Assembly (NCBI RefSeq): GCF_023159225.1 | Contig: NC_063181.1 | Span: 21,354,073 to 21,418,072 of the forward strand | DNA from: Perognathus longimembris pacificus | Taxonomy: Eukaryota > Chordata > Mammalia > Rodentia > Heteromyidae | DNA: 64,000 nt | Reading direction: 5' to 3' | Part shown: positions 1 through 11,725 of the stretch, one piece after another | Layout of the letters: each line of letters starts with the position of its first letter | Position numbering within the stretch: position 1 is the first letter of the stretch | Position numbers and translations under genes: made by a program | The notes under the pieces: generated by a model | Told to the model about the DNA's origin: nothing | Databases searched by the model: none | What the model saw: the letters and a program-made list of their open reading frames with translations, nothing else

Positions 1-167
1 CCCTTCTTCTGAGAGTGCCCCTCCTCCCCTCTTCCTACACCCCACATTCATTCAGGCCACCACACCCATGCAGAAGCTCTGGAAGCATTAGCTCATTGCT
101 AAAGGCTCCTTGCTAAGGCCAAGGCTGACAGAGACTGGGTAAAAACATAAAAGTTTTTCTTCCTTTT

Positions 168-384
168 TCTTTCTTTTCCTTCCTTCCTTCCTTTCTTCCT
201 TCCTTCCTTCCTTCCTTCCTTCCTTCCTTCCTTCCTTCCTTCCTTCCTTCTTTCCTTCCTTTCTTCCTTCCTTCCTTCCTTCCTCCCTCCCCCCTCCCCC
301 TCCCCCTCCCTCCCTCCATCCCTCCCTCCCTCCCTCCCTCCCTCCCTCCCTCCCTCCCTCCCTTCCTTCCTTCCTTCCTTCCTA
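168..384. repeat. TTCC/TCCC polypyrimidine microsatellite
   Basis: About 215 bases contain almost only C and T on the plus strand. The tract starts as TTCC units, passes through a mixed C-rich part, becomes TCCC units and returns to TTCC. The long Lys/Glu/Gly open frames on the minus strand here come only from this repeat. Such mirror-symmetric homopurine tracts can form triplex DNA, and length is expected to vary between individuals. Confidence 0.97.
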
Positions 385-1339
385 GTAGTCAAACTGAACA
401 TTTAAGCCCAGGGCCTACTCCAGGACCACAAGGCTGCAGTTTATGCTACCAATTGTCCCAATAGGTCAAATAAAGCATAGAATGATAGGAAAGGGCACAG
501 AGAAGGGATGTAATTAATGCAGTACTAGAAGCCACAATAAAGGAAACAAGTCCCTATCCTTTTGTGGTAGACTTGAGCTTTAGGATTAATGCTCCCTGCT
601 GAGGAGAGGGGGCTTCTCTTCCAGTTGAAGGTGGAAGGAGGAGGGATGGGCTAACTGGGCCATCTCCTCTTAAAGGCACAGCCATCCCCGACAGGGGTGG
701 GTGAGAGTCCTGGTTCTGGGAGTGGTCTGTCCTACAGAATTCTGCTTTGTCTTTTCTTGGGAGAATTTTCAGCTCTCATTATAAAGATTTTATCAATCAT
801 TTCTTCTTCTTCTAGATTCCAATGCAATGTGGCATCAAGGTGGCTGCCCAGAGAGGGGAAAGAGAGACTCAGAGTTAAGAGTGCATATGCACAATGGACA
901 CCAGGGATTTCAATGTTTTACACTGCTTTCAGTGTATTCGAAATTATTAGCTAGTGCCATTCTGGGGATGGTGATGATAATGTATGAGAGTTTGAAGGAT
1001 GTTAGATCACACAACAATAGCCAAATACTAATTTACACAAAACAATTCATAAAATAAAATTTGATGGCTGTATAAAAACGAGTAGGCATCCATGAGCCTC
1101 CACCCTGGTTGTTTTAGTTACAAGGTATTGAATATCTATAGTACTGGTATAATAAAATATTTTAATACAGTATTGGTTGAGCAGCAAGAGATTATTGCAA
1201 TAAACTTATAAACACACTTTGAATATCTTCATATATGTGTTTATAAGTATATTTCATTCTGTTTTTAAGACATGTGATGGCTCATTTCATAATTCGCATA
1301 TGGAGAACTTCATAGCAATAATGTTCTCATTTATTGAGG
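385..1339. other. Unique non-coding sequence, no gene seen
   Basis: There is no recognisable repeat family and no open frame with coding character. The two short frames at 697-1057 overlap each other, lack any recognisable domain and are not supported as genes. Confidence 0.6.
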
Positions 1340-1350
1340 GAGTTAACTTT

Positions 1351-2601
1351 GTGTTTTTTTGGCTTAAATTTTGTTTATTTTTTAATTTTTTTATTTTTTA
1401 CTCTTTCATACATTAGTCCATGGGTACATTTCTTGTGCTATTTGTTACCTCCTCCCTCATTCCCGCCTCTCCCCCCTACTTCCCCTCCCCCCCACCCCAT
1501 GAGTTGTTAACTTGGTTTGCACCTAATGGTTTTGCAAGTATTGCTTTTGGAGTCCTTTGTCTTTTTATCCGTTGTCTCTCAATTTTGATATTCCCTTTCA
1601 CTTCCCTAGTTCTAATACCAGTATATACAGTATCCAGGGTACTCAGATGAGATACAGTGATGGCACAGGGACAACCACAGGAAGGGGATACAAGAGGATC
1701 ATCAAGAAAAGAAGCTACAGTTTCACTTGGCATGTTGAAAGTAATTACAACAGTGATATAACAGTCGTTTCCATAACATGGAGTTCATTTCACTTAGCAT
1801 CATCTTATGTGTTTATAAGGGCGTAGCTATTAGGCTCTTGTGATCCTCTGCTGTGACTAGCCTAAACCTGTGCTAATTATTCCCTATGAGGGAAACCATA
1901 GAGTCCATGTTTCTTTGGATTGGCTCACTTCACTTAGTATAATTTTTTCCAAGTCCTTCCATTTCCTTATGAATGGGGCAATGTCATTCTGTCTGATAGA
2001 GGTATAAAATTCCATTGTGTATATGTACCACATTTTCCTGATCCATTTGTTTACTGAGGGGCATCTGGGTGGTTTCCATATTTTCGCAATGACAAATTGT
2101 GCTGTGAAGAACATTGTTGTGCTGGTGGTTTTAGTATGTTCTTGTTTGTGGTCTTTGGGGTAGATGCCCAAAAGTGGGGCTGCTGGGTCATATGTTTAGC
2201 CTTCTGAGGAATCTCCATACTGCTTTCCAGAGTGGCTGAACCAGTTTAAATTCCCACCAACAATGAAGTAGGGTTCCCTTTTGGCCATATCCCCTCCAAT
2301 ATTTGTTATTGTTACTTTTCTTGATAAAGGACATTCTTACTGGGGTGAGGTGGAATCTCAATGTTGTTTTGATTTGCATTTCTTTTATGGCCAGTGATGT
2401 AGAGCACTTTTTCATATGTCTCTTGGCCATTCTCCTTTCCTCATCAGAAAATTCTATTTTTAAGTCTTTAGCCTGCTTGTTGGGTGGCTGTTGGTTCTTT
2501 GAGGTTTTGTTTTGGAGGACTTTAAATTTTTTTCGTTCTGCATATATTTTAGATATGAGGTCTTTGTCCGTTGTATGACTGGGAAAGATCTTTTCCTAAT
2601 C
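1351..2601 (-). mobile_element. 5'-truncated L1, 3' end of ORF2 plus 3'UTR
   Basis: Read on the minus strand, this holds the C-terminal part of L1 ORF2 (about 2601 down to 1890), a 3'UTR with a purine-rich tract (plus-strand C/T run at 1460-1500), and an A-rich tail seen as T-rich DNA at 1351-1400. Homology to the other L1 copies stops near 2601, where the flank reads atttaacttt. A similar agttaacttt lies at 1341-1350 beside the tail, giving a possible 10-bp target-site duplication with one mismatch. ORF2 is broken by frameshifts, so this is a dead copy. Confidence 0.93.
1884..2601 (-). pseudogene. L1 ORF2 C-terminal fragment
   Basis: This is the C-terminal part of the L1 reverse transcriptase polyprotein, beyond the RT domain. 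Frames at 1884-2171 and 2188-2430 encode segments typical of L1 ORF2: a Lys/His-rich [12 protein letters not shown] stretch, the HLTPVRM motif, a CWWEFKLVQPLW motif of the Cys-rich C-terminal domain, then IYTMEFY near the end. In the CWWE motif the usual second Cys context is altered (EF for EC). A frameshift or deletion near 2175-2190 separates the two parts, compared with the better-preserved copy at 7241-7804. It has no start codon and no promoter, and no function is expected. Confidence 0.9.
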
Positions 2602-2613
2602 AGGATTTAACTT

Positions 2614-5600
2614 TAGCTATCCCCAAGTTTTGAATTTTCAGTTTCATCTGTTGAACAGTGTTACACCTCTTGCTTTGGCATACCTAATAGATGAACATAA
2701 TAAAGTATTATACTATCAAAATATTGTAGAGTGACTGAGCAACTCTCAGGCTATATAATTTTTCTTTCATTTCTTTCTCTTTTTTACTTTATTTTATTTT
2801 AAGTAATCACATGCTTCTAACTTATCTAAAAATGAGAAAACTAAAAACCTACAAAAAAGTAAAGCATGAGAAATCTAAATAAAATGTGTAAGGAATAGTA
2901 CATGACCAGGATGACACTGAAACATATAAAGGCTGAGCAAGGGCTGTAATCTAAGTTACAGGCAAAAACTGCAAAGAGAAGTCATTTCTCATACTGCTCG
3001 AAGACTGACTAGGATATGGTTCCAAATTATTTCCTTTGTAGATTGTTGACTTTATCAAATTCATCCTCTTATAAACAGCCTGGTAGGAATGTCGGATGGT
3101 GTCTGTCTTGTTTTTAGTTTTATCAGAAAGATTCAGTGTATTGCATGATACAGTGCAATTGCTCAGCAAATTTTCAATAAATAAATATTGGTTGAATACA
3201 TTAAGTGATACATAACATCACTGTGACACAGAAAAAATACTAGTAATTTAAGTCATTAATCCATTATGATGTTCTTGTTAATACTGAACAATTCTGTTGC
3301 ACAAAAACATTTTTCTACCAATTTAAATAGAACCCAGTAATTAGTGATAAAGATAAAATGTGAATTTTGATATTAAAACTATAGAAAAGTTCACATAATA
3401 GCCCAGTAGTTCTTTAATCTTTGGTTTTGTAAATATTAGAGAATATTCTAACACTCAAGCAACTAAAGCTAAGTTGAACTGAAAGTGAAACTCATGGTTT
3501 GATATAAAGAATACATGGTACATGTGCCACCATTTGGTGAGATTATGGAGTTGCAAATAACTAATTTTCACATGAAAATACAGAATTCCGTTGCATAGTT
3601 TAATAATTTTATCATTGAAAACTGGAAATAATGTTTATGATTTTTAAACCATGGCTTTTATTATGCAAAAAGAATCATAAAATACAAATCCACAAATTGC
3701 AAATGACTAGGAATTAATATTTCTAAAACAAAGAGACTTAATAGGTGATTTTTTTTCATTCCCAAGGAGGAATTGTTGTTTTATATATTATTTTTTCACC
3801 AGTGCATTTGAGGCCAAAAGATGTAAAACTATGAACATCATTTTTTTTTTTTTTTGGTTAAAGTTGTAAAAACCAATCTGCCCTGTTTTCTGTATATGAG
3901 ACATGGCCTTCAACTAATGAAACCAACTTTTCTTGATTGTGATTCAAAACAACTCTGAAGCTATTTCACAGAGTAAGAAGGTGCCCATTTCATTTCTTAA
4001 ATGAACAATGGCAGCACCCTATAAGTAGTATTTCTCCTGGAGCTGAAAATTACTTCAAAATCATCTGTATGATGATATAATTTCACCAGCAATCATCTTG
4101 GGTCAGAAATCCCCAGATTCTAGCACAATCTATACTCTGGATTTTCTTGTCAGCTGCTGGCTGACACATTGACAACCTTTCCTAGAGACACATTGCAAAT
4201 ATCTGGGGATAGACAGGGCTCCCCTTCAGCATTCTTCTTCAAAACACTCAGTGGCCCCTGGAACAAAGGAACAGAAAGAAAAACATGTTTGGAGTAAAAC
4301 TTCAATGTTGCACCTTTTCTTTTTGCTTTCTTGGCCACTTGTTTATCTGCTAAGAATTTTCAAATTCACCCTGAAAAGAGGAAATTTCAAAAGTACAGAT
4401 TCTTGTAAAGTTGAACTTTTATTTCCCATTCTTTTTTGTCTATTATTTATAATATTGATTGATATTTATGGGTATGATAACAAGTGTCTGGTATGATAGA
4501 TCCATAGACTGAAATAGAGCTGGATTAGAAGCCAGTGATAGATGCTCTTTGTTAGAGCTGGTGTTGTGTGCCCAGATTTGACATGCATTTTGTAAATTAT
4601 CTGCAGTGTCTTACTCCATTGCATAGGTGCTGTGGCTGTGAAGATTTCACTATCAGAGGGAGGTTGCATATAGCTTCTTTGTTGCTGAGTACATATCTTG
4701 ACAGGAAAACATTCTGAAGTGCATTGCATAAATATTTTCTAGACATACATCTTTGCTCTGTAATAGTATAGTGTAGCAATGAAAAAGAAAAAATGGAAAA
4801 AGAAACAAAACTCCTTAGATAGGAAGAATAGAATGAAAGATTTAAATAAAATCAGTGTCTAGATATCAAATTTCTCCCGTTATAGAATGTCTAAAGAACA
4901 CATCTATATGAAGTTAAACTGAACAAATGTAAACATAACAGCTTAGTAAATATAAACAGTATTTTGGAGCCATTTTAGTAGCTCTCTGGTTTTTAACATA
5001 AAGTAGATTTTTAAAATTTCAAAATAATATAGTATAATTAAAATGGATACTTCATTTTAAAGTAATTTGACTATTGAACTTCCCATCTATATAAACTGTT
5101 TTGAAGTCATTCATATCTAGAGTTGATCATAGATCTCAGAAATATATGCATGCTTAAGTTATTTTTCTTTCTTTTCTTACATTATTATATCTTAAAAGCA
5201 CCAAAGAAATCTCTCTTGCACTTTTTGGCTGACTTTGCTCCTTTGGAAATAAGCACCTGGATTAATAAATCACTGCAAGTATTCTTTATGCATTCTCTGT
5301 TGTTTTCTTTACAAAGAAATCCTAAGAATTAGCAAAAAATTGGTGTCATCATTTGTTTTAGAGTGAAAAGCTTTGAATTGTTACCTTTATTATAGAGGCT
5401 ACCATAAATTAATGACATTCAAGAATTCACTAGCTAAGTGTAATAATGGTGTGTTTATCATCGAAAGTTGATTGGAAAACAGGAGGTTGGGAGCTATTAT
5501 CCATCTGAAGTCTATTTTAGCCCTTAGTGTTGAAAGCACTTTACACATTTTAAGTTATTTCCCCTAACTTGTATTCATTTTTACAAGTGTAACAGAGAGA

Positions 5601-6690
5601 TGTAGAACATGCACAGTCTTTACTTTATAAGCATGAAAATGGCACTTCAAAGTAAATGTACTAATATGTGTTTGAGTAGTTTTCAGGTATTATGCTGCCA
5701 AGAAAAGCACCTAGATTTATTTTGTTCTCCTCTTTTTTAGATTAAATTTCAATGTTACAACTATATGAGGCTCAAAATTTTGCAGGCTCTCTAGTGCCAT
5801 TTTCTCCTTTAAAAGAAACAAAGAGCCCCACAATAAAACCCAAACCATTTGCTTAGAACCTGTTGATTACACTTCTGTTTGATATCCTGTCCTCATTTTC
5901 CAAGGAGAAAAACACAGAGATGTACACAGTAGGCAGGGAGGTAAGGTAACATCGACATCCCAAGTGCTTCTCACTTTATGCCATAGAGTCCAGTGTTGTT
6001 CCTGCCATGGACCCCATATATAAAAACATGGGCTTTTCCCATTTGTAGCTGGGAACGGCAGAGAAAAAATCAGGTCACAGGGAGTGTTGGAAAACTCACT
6101 TTGAACCTTGTTTGCAAGTAGATGAGATTTCTTTCAACCTTATTTTCCTTTGTTGAATAGCAGCTTTCTCTAAGCACCAGTATTTTCTCGTCTTTCAACT
6201 ATTCCATAACCACACTGAAATTGGGAACAGCTAATAGCAGTCCTGAATTATTGTATCTGGCCAACTATCCTATATTATTTTGACAACAGCATTGACCTTG
6301 TGGCCAAACAACACAAAGGTGTAGAGAAGACATGCCACTTGCAGGTTTTTTTAAGGGATTATTACAGAATGCATTTCAATTGTATAACTGTGATCCTGTT
6401 TTTATATGTACATTGTAACATTTTAACGAAACTATTACAGTAAGTCCAGAGTAAGCACTATGTATTTATATAATAGAGGTATTTAAAAATGGTCAGATAA
6501 TTGAGAGCAGACTATGATACATAATATGGTATGCACAATACAGAATTCAGGATTTTTTTTTGTTTATTTGCTTATTTATTTAGGCAGTGTTTCTTTATGC
6601 AAACCACACCAACTTGGAACTTAAATATTCCTGCTTCAACTCACTAACTGGTGACATGATTGGTATATAGTCTCATGTGCAGACAGAGTT
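2614..6690. other. Unique AT-rich non-coding sequence
   Basis: About 4 kb contain no young transposon and no open frame with recognisable protein similarity. A homopolymer T run lies at 3841-3856. Short ORFs (for example 4251-4496 and 4466-4729) have no domain, signal peptide or coding bias that I can see. This may be intergenic or intronic, and old decayed repeats could be present but are not recognisable by eye. Confidence 0.55.
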
Positions 6691-6734
6691 CACAATTTTT
6701 TTCTTCTTTTTTTGTTAATAATTACTTATCTATT

Positions 6735-7881
6735 GTCAAAGTGATGTACAGAGGGGTTACAGTTTCATATAAAAGGTCGGGGTACATTTCTAGTACTATT
6801 TGTTACCTCCTCCCTCATTCTCCCTCCCCTCTCCCCCTTCCCCTTTCCCTCCCCCATGAGTTGTTCAGTTGGTTTACAACAAATGGATTCACAAGTGTTG
6901 CTTTTGGAGTCCTTTGTCTTTTTATCCGTTGTCTCTCAATTTTGATATTCCCTTTCACTTCCCTAGTTCTAATACCAGTATATACAGTATCCAGGGTACT
7001 CAGATGAGAAACAGTGATGGCATAGGGACAACTACAGGAAGGGGATACAAGAGGATCATCAAGAAAAGAAGCTACAGTTTCACTTGGCATGTTGAAAGTA
7101 ATTACAACAGTGATATAACACTCGTTTCCATAATATTTAATTCATTTTACTTAGCATCATCATATGCATTCATAAGGGCATATCTGTTGGGCTCTTGTGA
7201 TCCTCTGCTGTGACTAGCCTAAACCTGTGCTAATTATTCCCTATGAGGGAAACCATAGAGTCCATGTTTCTTTGGATTGGCTCACTTCACTTAGTATAAT
7301 TTTTTCCAAGTCCTTCCATTTCCTTATGAATGGGGCAATGTCATTCTTTCTGATAGAGGCATAAAATTCCATTGTGTATATGTACCACATTTTCCTGATC
7401 CATTTGTCTACTGAGGGGCATCTGGGTGGTTTCCATATTTTAGCAATGACAAATTGTGCTGTGAAGAACATTGTTGTGCTGGTGGTTTTAGTATGTTCTT
7501 GTTTGTGGTCTTTTGGGTAGATGCCCAAAAGTGGGGCTGCTGGGTCATAGGGGAGCTCTATGTTTAGCCTTCTGAGGAATCTCCATACTGCTTTCCAGAG
7601 TGGCTGAACCAGCTTACATTCCCACCAACAATGAAGTAGGGTTCTCTTTTGGCCACATCCCCTCCAACATTTGTCATTGTTAGTTTTCTTTATAAAGGAC
7701 AATCTTACTGGGGTGAGGTGGAATCTCAATGTTGTTTCAATTTGCATTTCTTTTATGGCCAGTGATGTAGAAGACTTTTTCATATGTCTCTTGGCCATTC
7801 TCATGTCCTCATCAGAGAAGTCTTTTTTTTTTTAAGTCTTTAGCCCACTTTTTGAGAGGGCTGTTGGTTCTTTGAAGTTTT
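6735..7881 (-). mobile_element. 5'-truncated L1, ORF2 C-terminus plus 3'UTR
   Basis: This belongs to the same lineage as the L1 at 1351-2601 and has nearly the same extent. On the minus strand it gives ORF2 C-terminus (7850 to 7241), then a 3'UTR with a purine-rich stretch (plus-strand C/T run at 6815-6856), and a tail that appears as T-rich sequence upstream of 6735. The 3' end motif is ttattgtcaaagtgatgtac on the plus strand at about 6730-6750, shared by the other L1 tails here. Homology stops near 7881. I could not define a convincing target-site duplication. Confidence 0.93.
7241..7804 (-). pseudogene. L1 ORF2 C-terminal fragment, 187 codons intact
   Basis: This is the best-preserved ORF2 C-terminus of this L1 lineage in the window. 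From the N-terminal side it shows [18 protein letters not shown], the HLTPVRL motif, the Cys-rich [12 protein letters not shown] motif, LLGIYPKD, FVIAKIWKPPRCP and [14 protein letters not shown] before its stop. This C-terminal region is needed for L1 mobility in studied mammals. With no RT or endonuclease domain attached, it is a dead fragment. The ATG at the start is an internal methionine codon and not a true start. Confidence 0.92.
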
Positions 7882-8563
7882 AAATTTACCTAAAGTTTTG
7901 TCATAAATAAGGATGCATACATCCAATGAATTATAAAATAAGTTATACTTTTTCTTCTTTATTGTCAAAGTGATGTACAAAGGGGTTACAATTTCATATG
8001 TAAGGGAAGGACATTTCTTATCCAACCTGTTACCTTCTCCCTCATTTTTCCCTTGTCTTGCCCCTCCCCAGTCCCCTGTCCCCCATGAGTTGTACAGTTG
8101 GTTAATGCCAATTGGTTTTGTGAGTATCTCTATTGCAATCGTTAATCTTTTTGTGCTTTGTCTCTTGATTTTGGTATTCTCTTTCCCTTCACTAGTTCCG
8201 ATACATGTATATACAGCATCCGGGGTATTAAGATCAGTTAAGTAACAGGAGGAGTAAAAACACAGGGAGGGAATAAGAGAAAAAAAGAAGTACAGTTTCG
8301 CAAGGCATGTTGAAATTAACTACAACAATGTTATACCACTTATTTCCATAACATGGAGTTCATTTCGCTTAGCATTATCTTGTGTGTTCATACAGTCATA
8401 GCTATTGCTATCTTCTGCTATATCTATCCTAGAAATATACTAATTATTCCCTATGATGGAGACGATAGAGTTCATGGATTTGGGGGGGAGGGTGCGGTTC
8501 TGGCTCACTTCATTTAATATGATTTTTTCCAAGTCCTTCCATTTCCTTAAGAATGGGGCAGAA

Positions 8564-9850
8564 CTAATGAAATGGAAAAGCCTCACATGCTTAAGGTTGG
8601 GAAGATTAACATGGTGAAAATGGCAATATTGCCAAAGGCTATCTATAAATTCAATGCAATACCCATCAATATCCCAACACCATTCTTTAATGAAATCGAG
8701 GAAGTGATCCAGAAATTCATTTGGGACAATAAAAGACCCTGAATAGCAAAAACAATCCTAAGCAGAAAGTACAGTGCGGAAGGAATTTCAATGCCAAACT
8801 TCTAGCTGTATTACAAAACTATAGTAATAAAAAAACAAACAAACAGGTATTTGCACAACAACAGGCCTGAGGATCAATGGAACAGAATTTAAGACCCAGA
8901 AATGAGTCCACAGAACTATGGGTACTTAATCTTTTATAAAGGAGTGAAAAAGGTAAGATGGAAGAATGACAGTCTCTTCAACAAATGGTACTGGCAAAAC
9001 TGGTACAACACCTGTAACAAGCTAAAACTAGACCCCTATATATCACCCTGCACAACAAAATCAAAGTAAAATCAGATGCCCCAGAAACACTACAAGAACA
9101 GATAGGAGAAACATTTGGGCTTCTTGGCACAAGACAAAACTTCCTTAGTAAAGGCCCAGAAACGCAACAAATCGAAGAAGGTTGGACAAATGGGACTGCA
9201 TCAAACTGCAGAGCTTCTATATGGCAAAGGATATAGCTTGCAAAATAAACAGAAATCCCACAGATTGGGAGAAGGTCTTTACCAGCCATACAATGGACAA
9301 AGGCCTCAAAGAAGCAATACCCCCCCCCACACACACACACACAAATGGGCCAAAGACCTAAAAAGAGACTTCTTTGAAGAGGAAATATGAATGGCCAAGA
9401 CACACATGGCCATAAAAGAAATGCAAATCAAAACAATAGTGAGATTCCACCTCACCCCAGTAAGAATGCCCATTATCAGGAAAACTAATAATAATAAATG
9501 CTGGAGGGGATGTGGCCAAAAGGGAACTCTATTACATTGTTGGTGAGAATGTAAACTGGTACAGACACTCTGAAAAGCACTGTGGATATTCCTCAGAAGG
9601 CTAAACATAAAGCTTCCCTATGACCCAGCAATCCCACTTTTGGGCATCTACTCAAAAGATTACAAGTAAGACCGCACAAAGCCACCAGCAAAACTAGTTC
9701 ATCGCAGCAAAATTTGTCATTGCTAAAATATGGACCCAACCCCGATGCCCCTTAGTAGATGAGTGGATCAAGAATATATAGTACATGTACACAAAGAAAT
9801 ACTATGGCTCTATCAGAAATGATGATACTGCCCCATTCATAAGTTATAAT
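8564..9850 (+). pseudogene. L1 ORF2 remnant (inverted arm)
   Basis: Plus-strand ORF2 sequence runs from the region after the RT catalytic core to the C-terminus. Pieces of the L1 protein occur in all three frames, so several indels have occurred, and no long frame survives. A run of C followed by CA repeats at 9321-9343 lies inside it. A run of AAAC units at 8829-8847 is another local expansion. The Cys-rich domain near 9530-9600 is recognisable by homology to 7241-7804 but carries an in-frame stop. Confidence 0.85.
9321..9343. repeat. C run and CA dinucleotide repeat inside L1
   Basis: About ten C followed by seven CA units are embedded in the inverted ORF2 arm. The sibling L1 copies lack this at the equivalent place, so it grew after insertion. 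Confidence 0.85.
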
Positions 9851-9855
9851 GTTTG

Positions 9856-11475
9856 AAAGATTATGACTCTTAGATCTGTTTACCTAAAATATTTTGTTAA
9901 TTTTGATCATATAAAAACTACTACTTCAATTCTCTTAGAAATTTCTTGTCCCTTCTAGAGGGAAAGAAGCAAAATTTACTTCTTCCTAATATGCAAAGAA
10001 AGTGTTTCATGTTTTCCTAAATGTCTTTTTCATTTTATTTACACTATTCAGCAATTTTTAAATCTGAATCTGTTGTGGGAAAAGAAGAAACCAAATCTGG
10101 GAAAAAGTTTCTGTGATGCTGTTAATATTCATTTGGACCTGCAAAATATTGAAAATAAATCAACTGCTACCACTTAGCAAGACATGTAAAGAATACCAAT
10201 AAACAGCTGCACATCTCACAAGTTTAATGAGAACGAGACATTGCTTTTCATGAATTTGAAATAAACTATTCGTAAGGCACGTGGGCACAATTTACTTTTC
10301 TATTTGACTTGAGATTTTTTCAGAAATTTAGTGCTATATCTTCTTTGGCACAGAATCAAAGTTATTTAGAAAGAATAAAGGATATACATCAAATATCTGA
10401 ATTACCACTCAGAAAACATCATCTGCCACAGTTTACATTGGAGCTTTTCATGTTGGTTTTCTGGTCAAGATATGCTGCATATTGTTCTGACTTTATCCAT
10501 AGAAGTGAGGACACATGATTAGAGCAAATTTGCCTTTAATCAGCCATGGGTATTTTGTTACATCTTTGAATGTCAGTGATCTGATAGCATTTTATTTATT
10601 TTATTATTTTTGAAGGCTTTGAAAATAGAAGTACAAGGAAAAAAATATCAGAATTCTGCTGTTTGGCAGTTCCTCATTATCATTATCATTTACTATTCAT
10701 TGTTTTTGACTGTAAAGAACAATAATCATGTTAAAAACACTTTCTCTGAAGCTGATTTTTGATTAAATCAAACAGCTTATTCTCAGTTTATTTTTATCAT
10801 AATTTCAAATATTTATTACAAAAAGTTTTTGTTTCTATATCGTGTCTTGAATAGCAGGTACTAATTATATACTGACCACAATTTTTTCAAATATGATTAT
10901 GAGCTAAATGAGAAATTATGATAGGCAAACATTGAATATTTCTTGTACCCTTTCACATTATTTTTTTGCACTTTAAAGGAGAAAGCTCTAGATAATAGAT
11001 ACATTTTTTGTCGATGAAATTTATAAGCAAGACCTTGGATTAAATGGTAGTGATTGATGAAGGAAAGAATATTGTCTTGAAATGTATTATACATGTCAAT
11101 TGATAGAGTACAATGGGTTGACAATTTAAATACTCCATTTAGAAAAACACCATTGTGGTTACAGAAAATTATATTCTTCTCACTTTCATTTGTATTATTT
11201 AAATTGAGTACTACCTCTACTGAATAAATAAAACTCAAGTCATGAAATAATTTTCATTTATTATGCAAAGTCCTCTGCAAAGGAATTATGAGTACTACAG
11301 AGGATGTAGGCATTCTTCACTGAATCAGGGAAACCATGCTGCCTCTACACTGGTATGTGAACACAGAGAATTTTAATTCAGTTCAGATAAATATCAGTGT
11401 GTGAGGGAAAGGGAAAACGTATTTTTAAGGAATTGTTTCTTTTAATAGTTCATTTTCAGTCATTGAATATTATTG
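9856..11475. other. Unique AT-rich non-coding sequence
   Basis: No repeat family is recognised. The open frames at 10309-10518 and 10897-11238 show no known motif and have a composition like the surrounding AT-rich DNA, so I do not call them genes. Confidence 0.55.
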
Positions 11476-11725
11476 TAAAATGACAATTCCAAAGGGTGAA
11501 CCAGTGCAACAGGGATAGTTACAGGACAATACATTGTAATCTCACTGTACAATTGGGGGTGAGAGTGGGGAGGAGGAAAGGTAGGACAAAAATGAAGGAA
11601 AAGTAACAATTTTGACAAGAAATGTGTTCCCTGCCTTAACCATGTAACTGTAACCCCTCTGTACATCACATTGAAAATAAAAATAAAGAAAATAAAATTT
11701 AAAATAAATGTTAAAAAATAATAGA
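11476..11725 (+). mobile_element. L1 3'UTR remnant, plus strand
   Basis: This is plus-strand L1 3'UTR sequence: a purine-rich stretch (gagagtggggaggaggaaag at 11559-11578), the sequence ccctctgtacatcaca near the end, then an A-rich tail from about 11672. It matches the reverse complement of the tails at 6730 and 51350. It is one of few tails here in plus orientation, is severely 5'-truncated and contains no ORF2. Confidence 0.88.

Larger units (their letters stand above)
7954..9850. mobile_element. 5'-inverted L1 (twin-priming structure)
   Basis: The first part (7954-8563) is minus strand: L1 3'UTR with a C/T-rich run at 8038-8083, ending just inside the ORF2 C-terminus. At 8564 the orientation switches, and 8564-9850 is plus-strand ORF2 from behind the RT core to the C-terminus. 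Both arms stop at the same L1 position (minus-strand arm and plus-strand arm both reach ctgccccattc), so little L1 sequence was lost at the inversion. Flanks ataagttata at 7938-7947 and 9839-9848 match, giving a target-site duplication of at least 10 bp. This is the signature of 5' inversion during target-primed reverse transcription. Confidence 0.9.

Noticed and set aside
99..401. Long Lys/Glu/Gly-rich open frames on the minus strand
   Set aside because: They are produced entirely by the TTCC/TCCC repeat.
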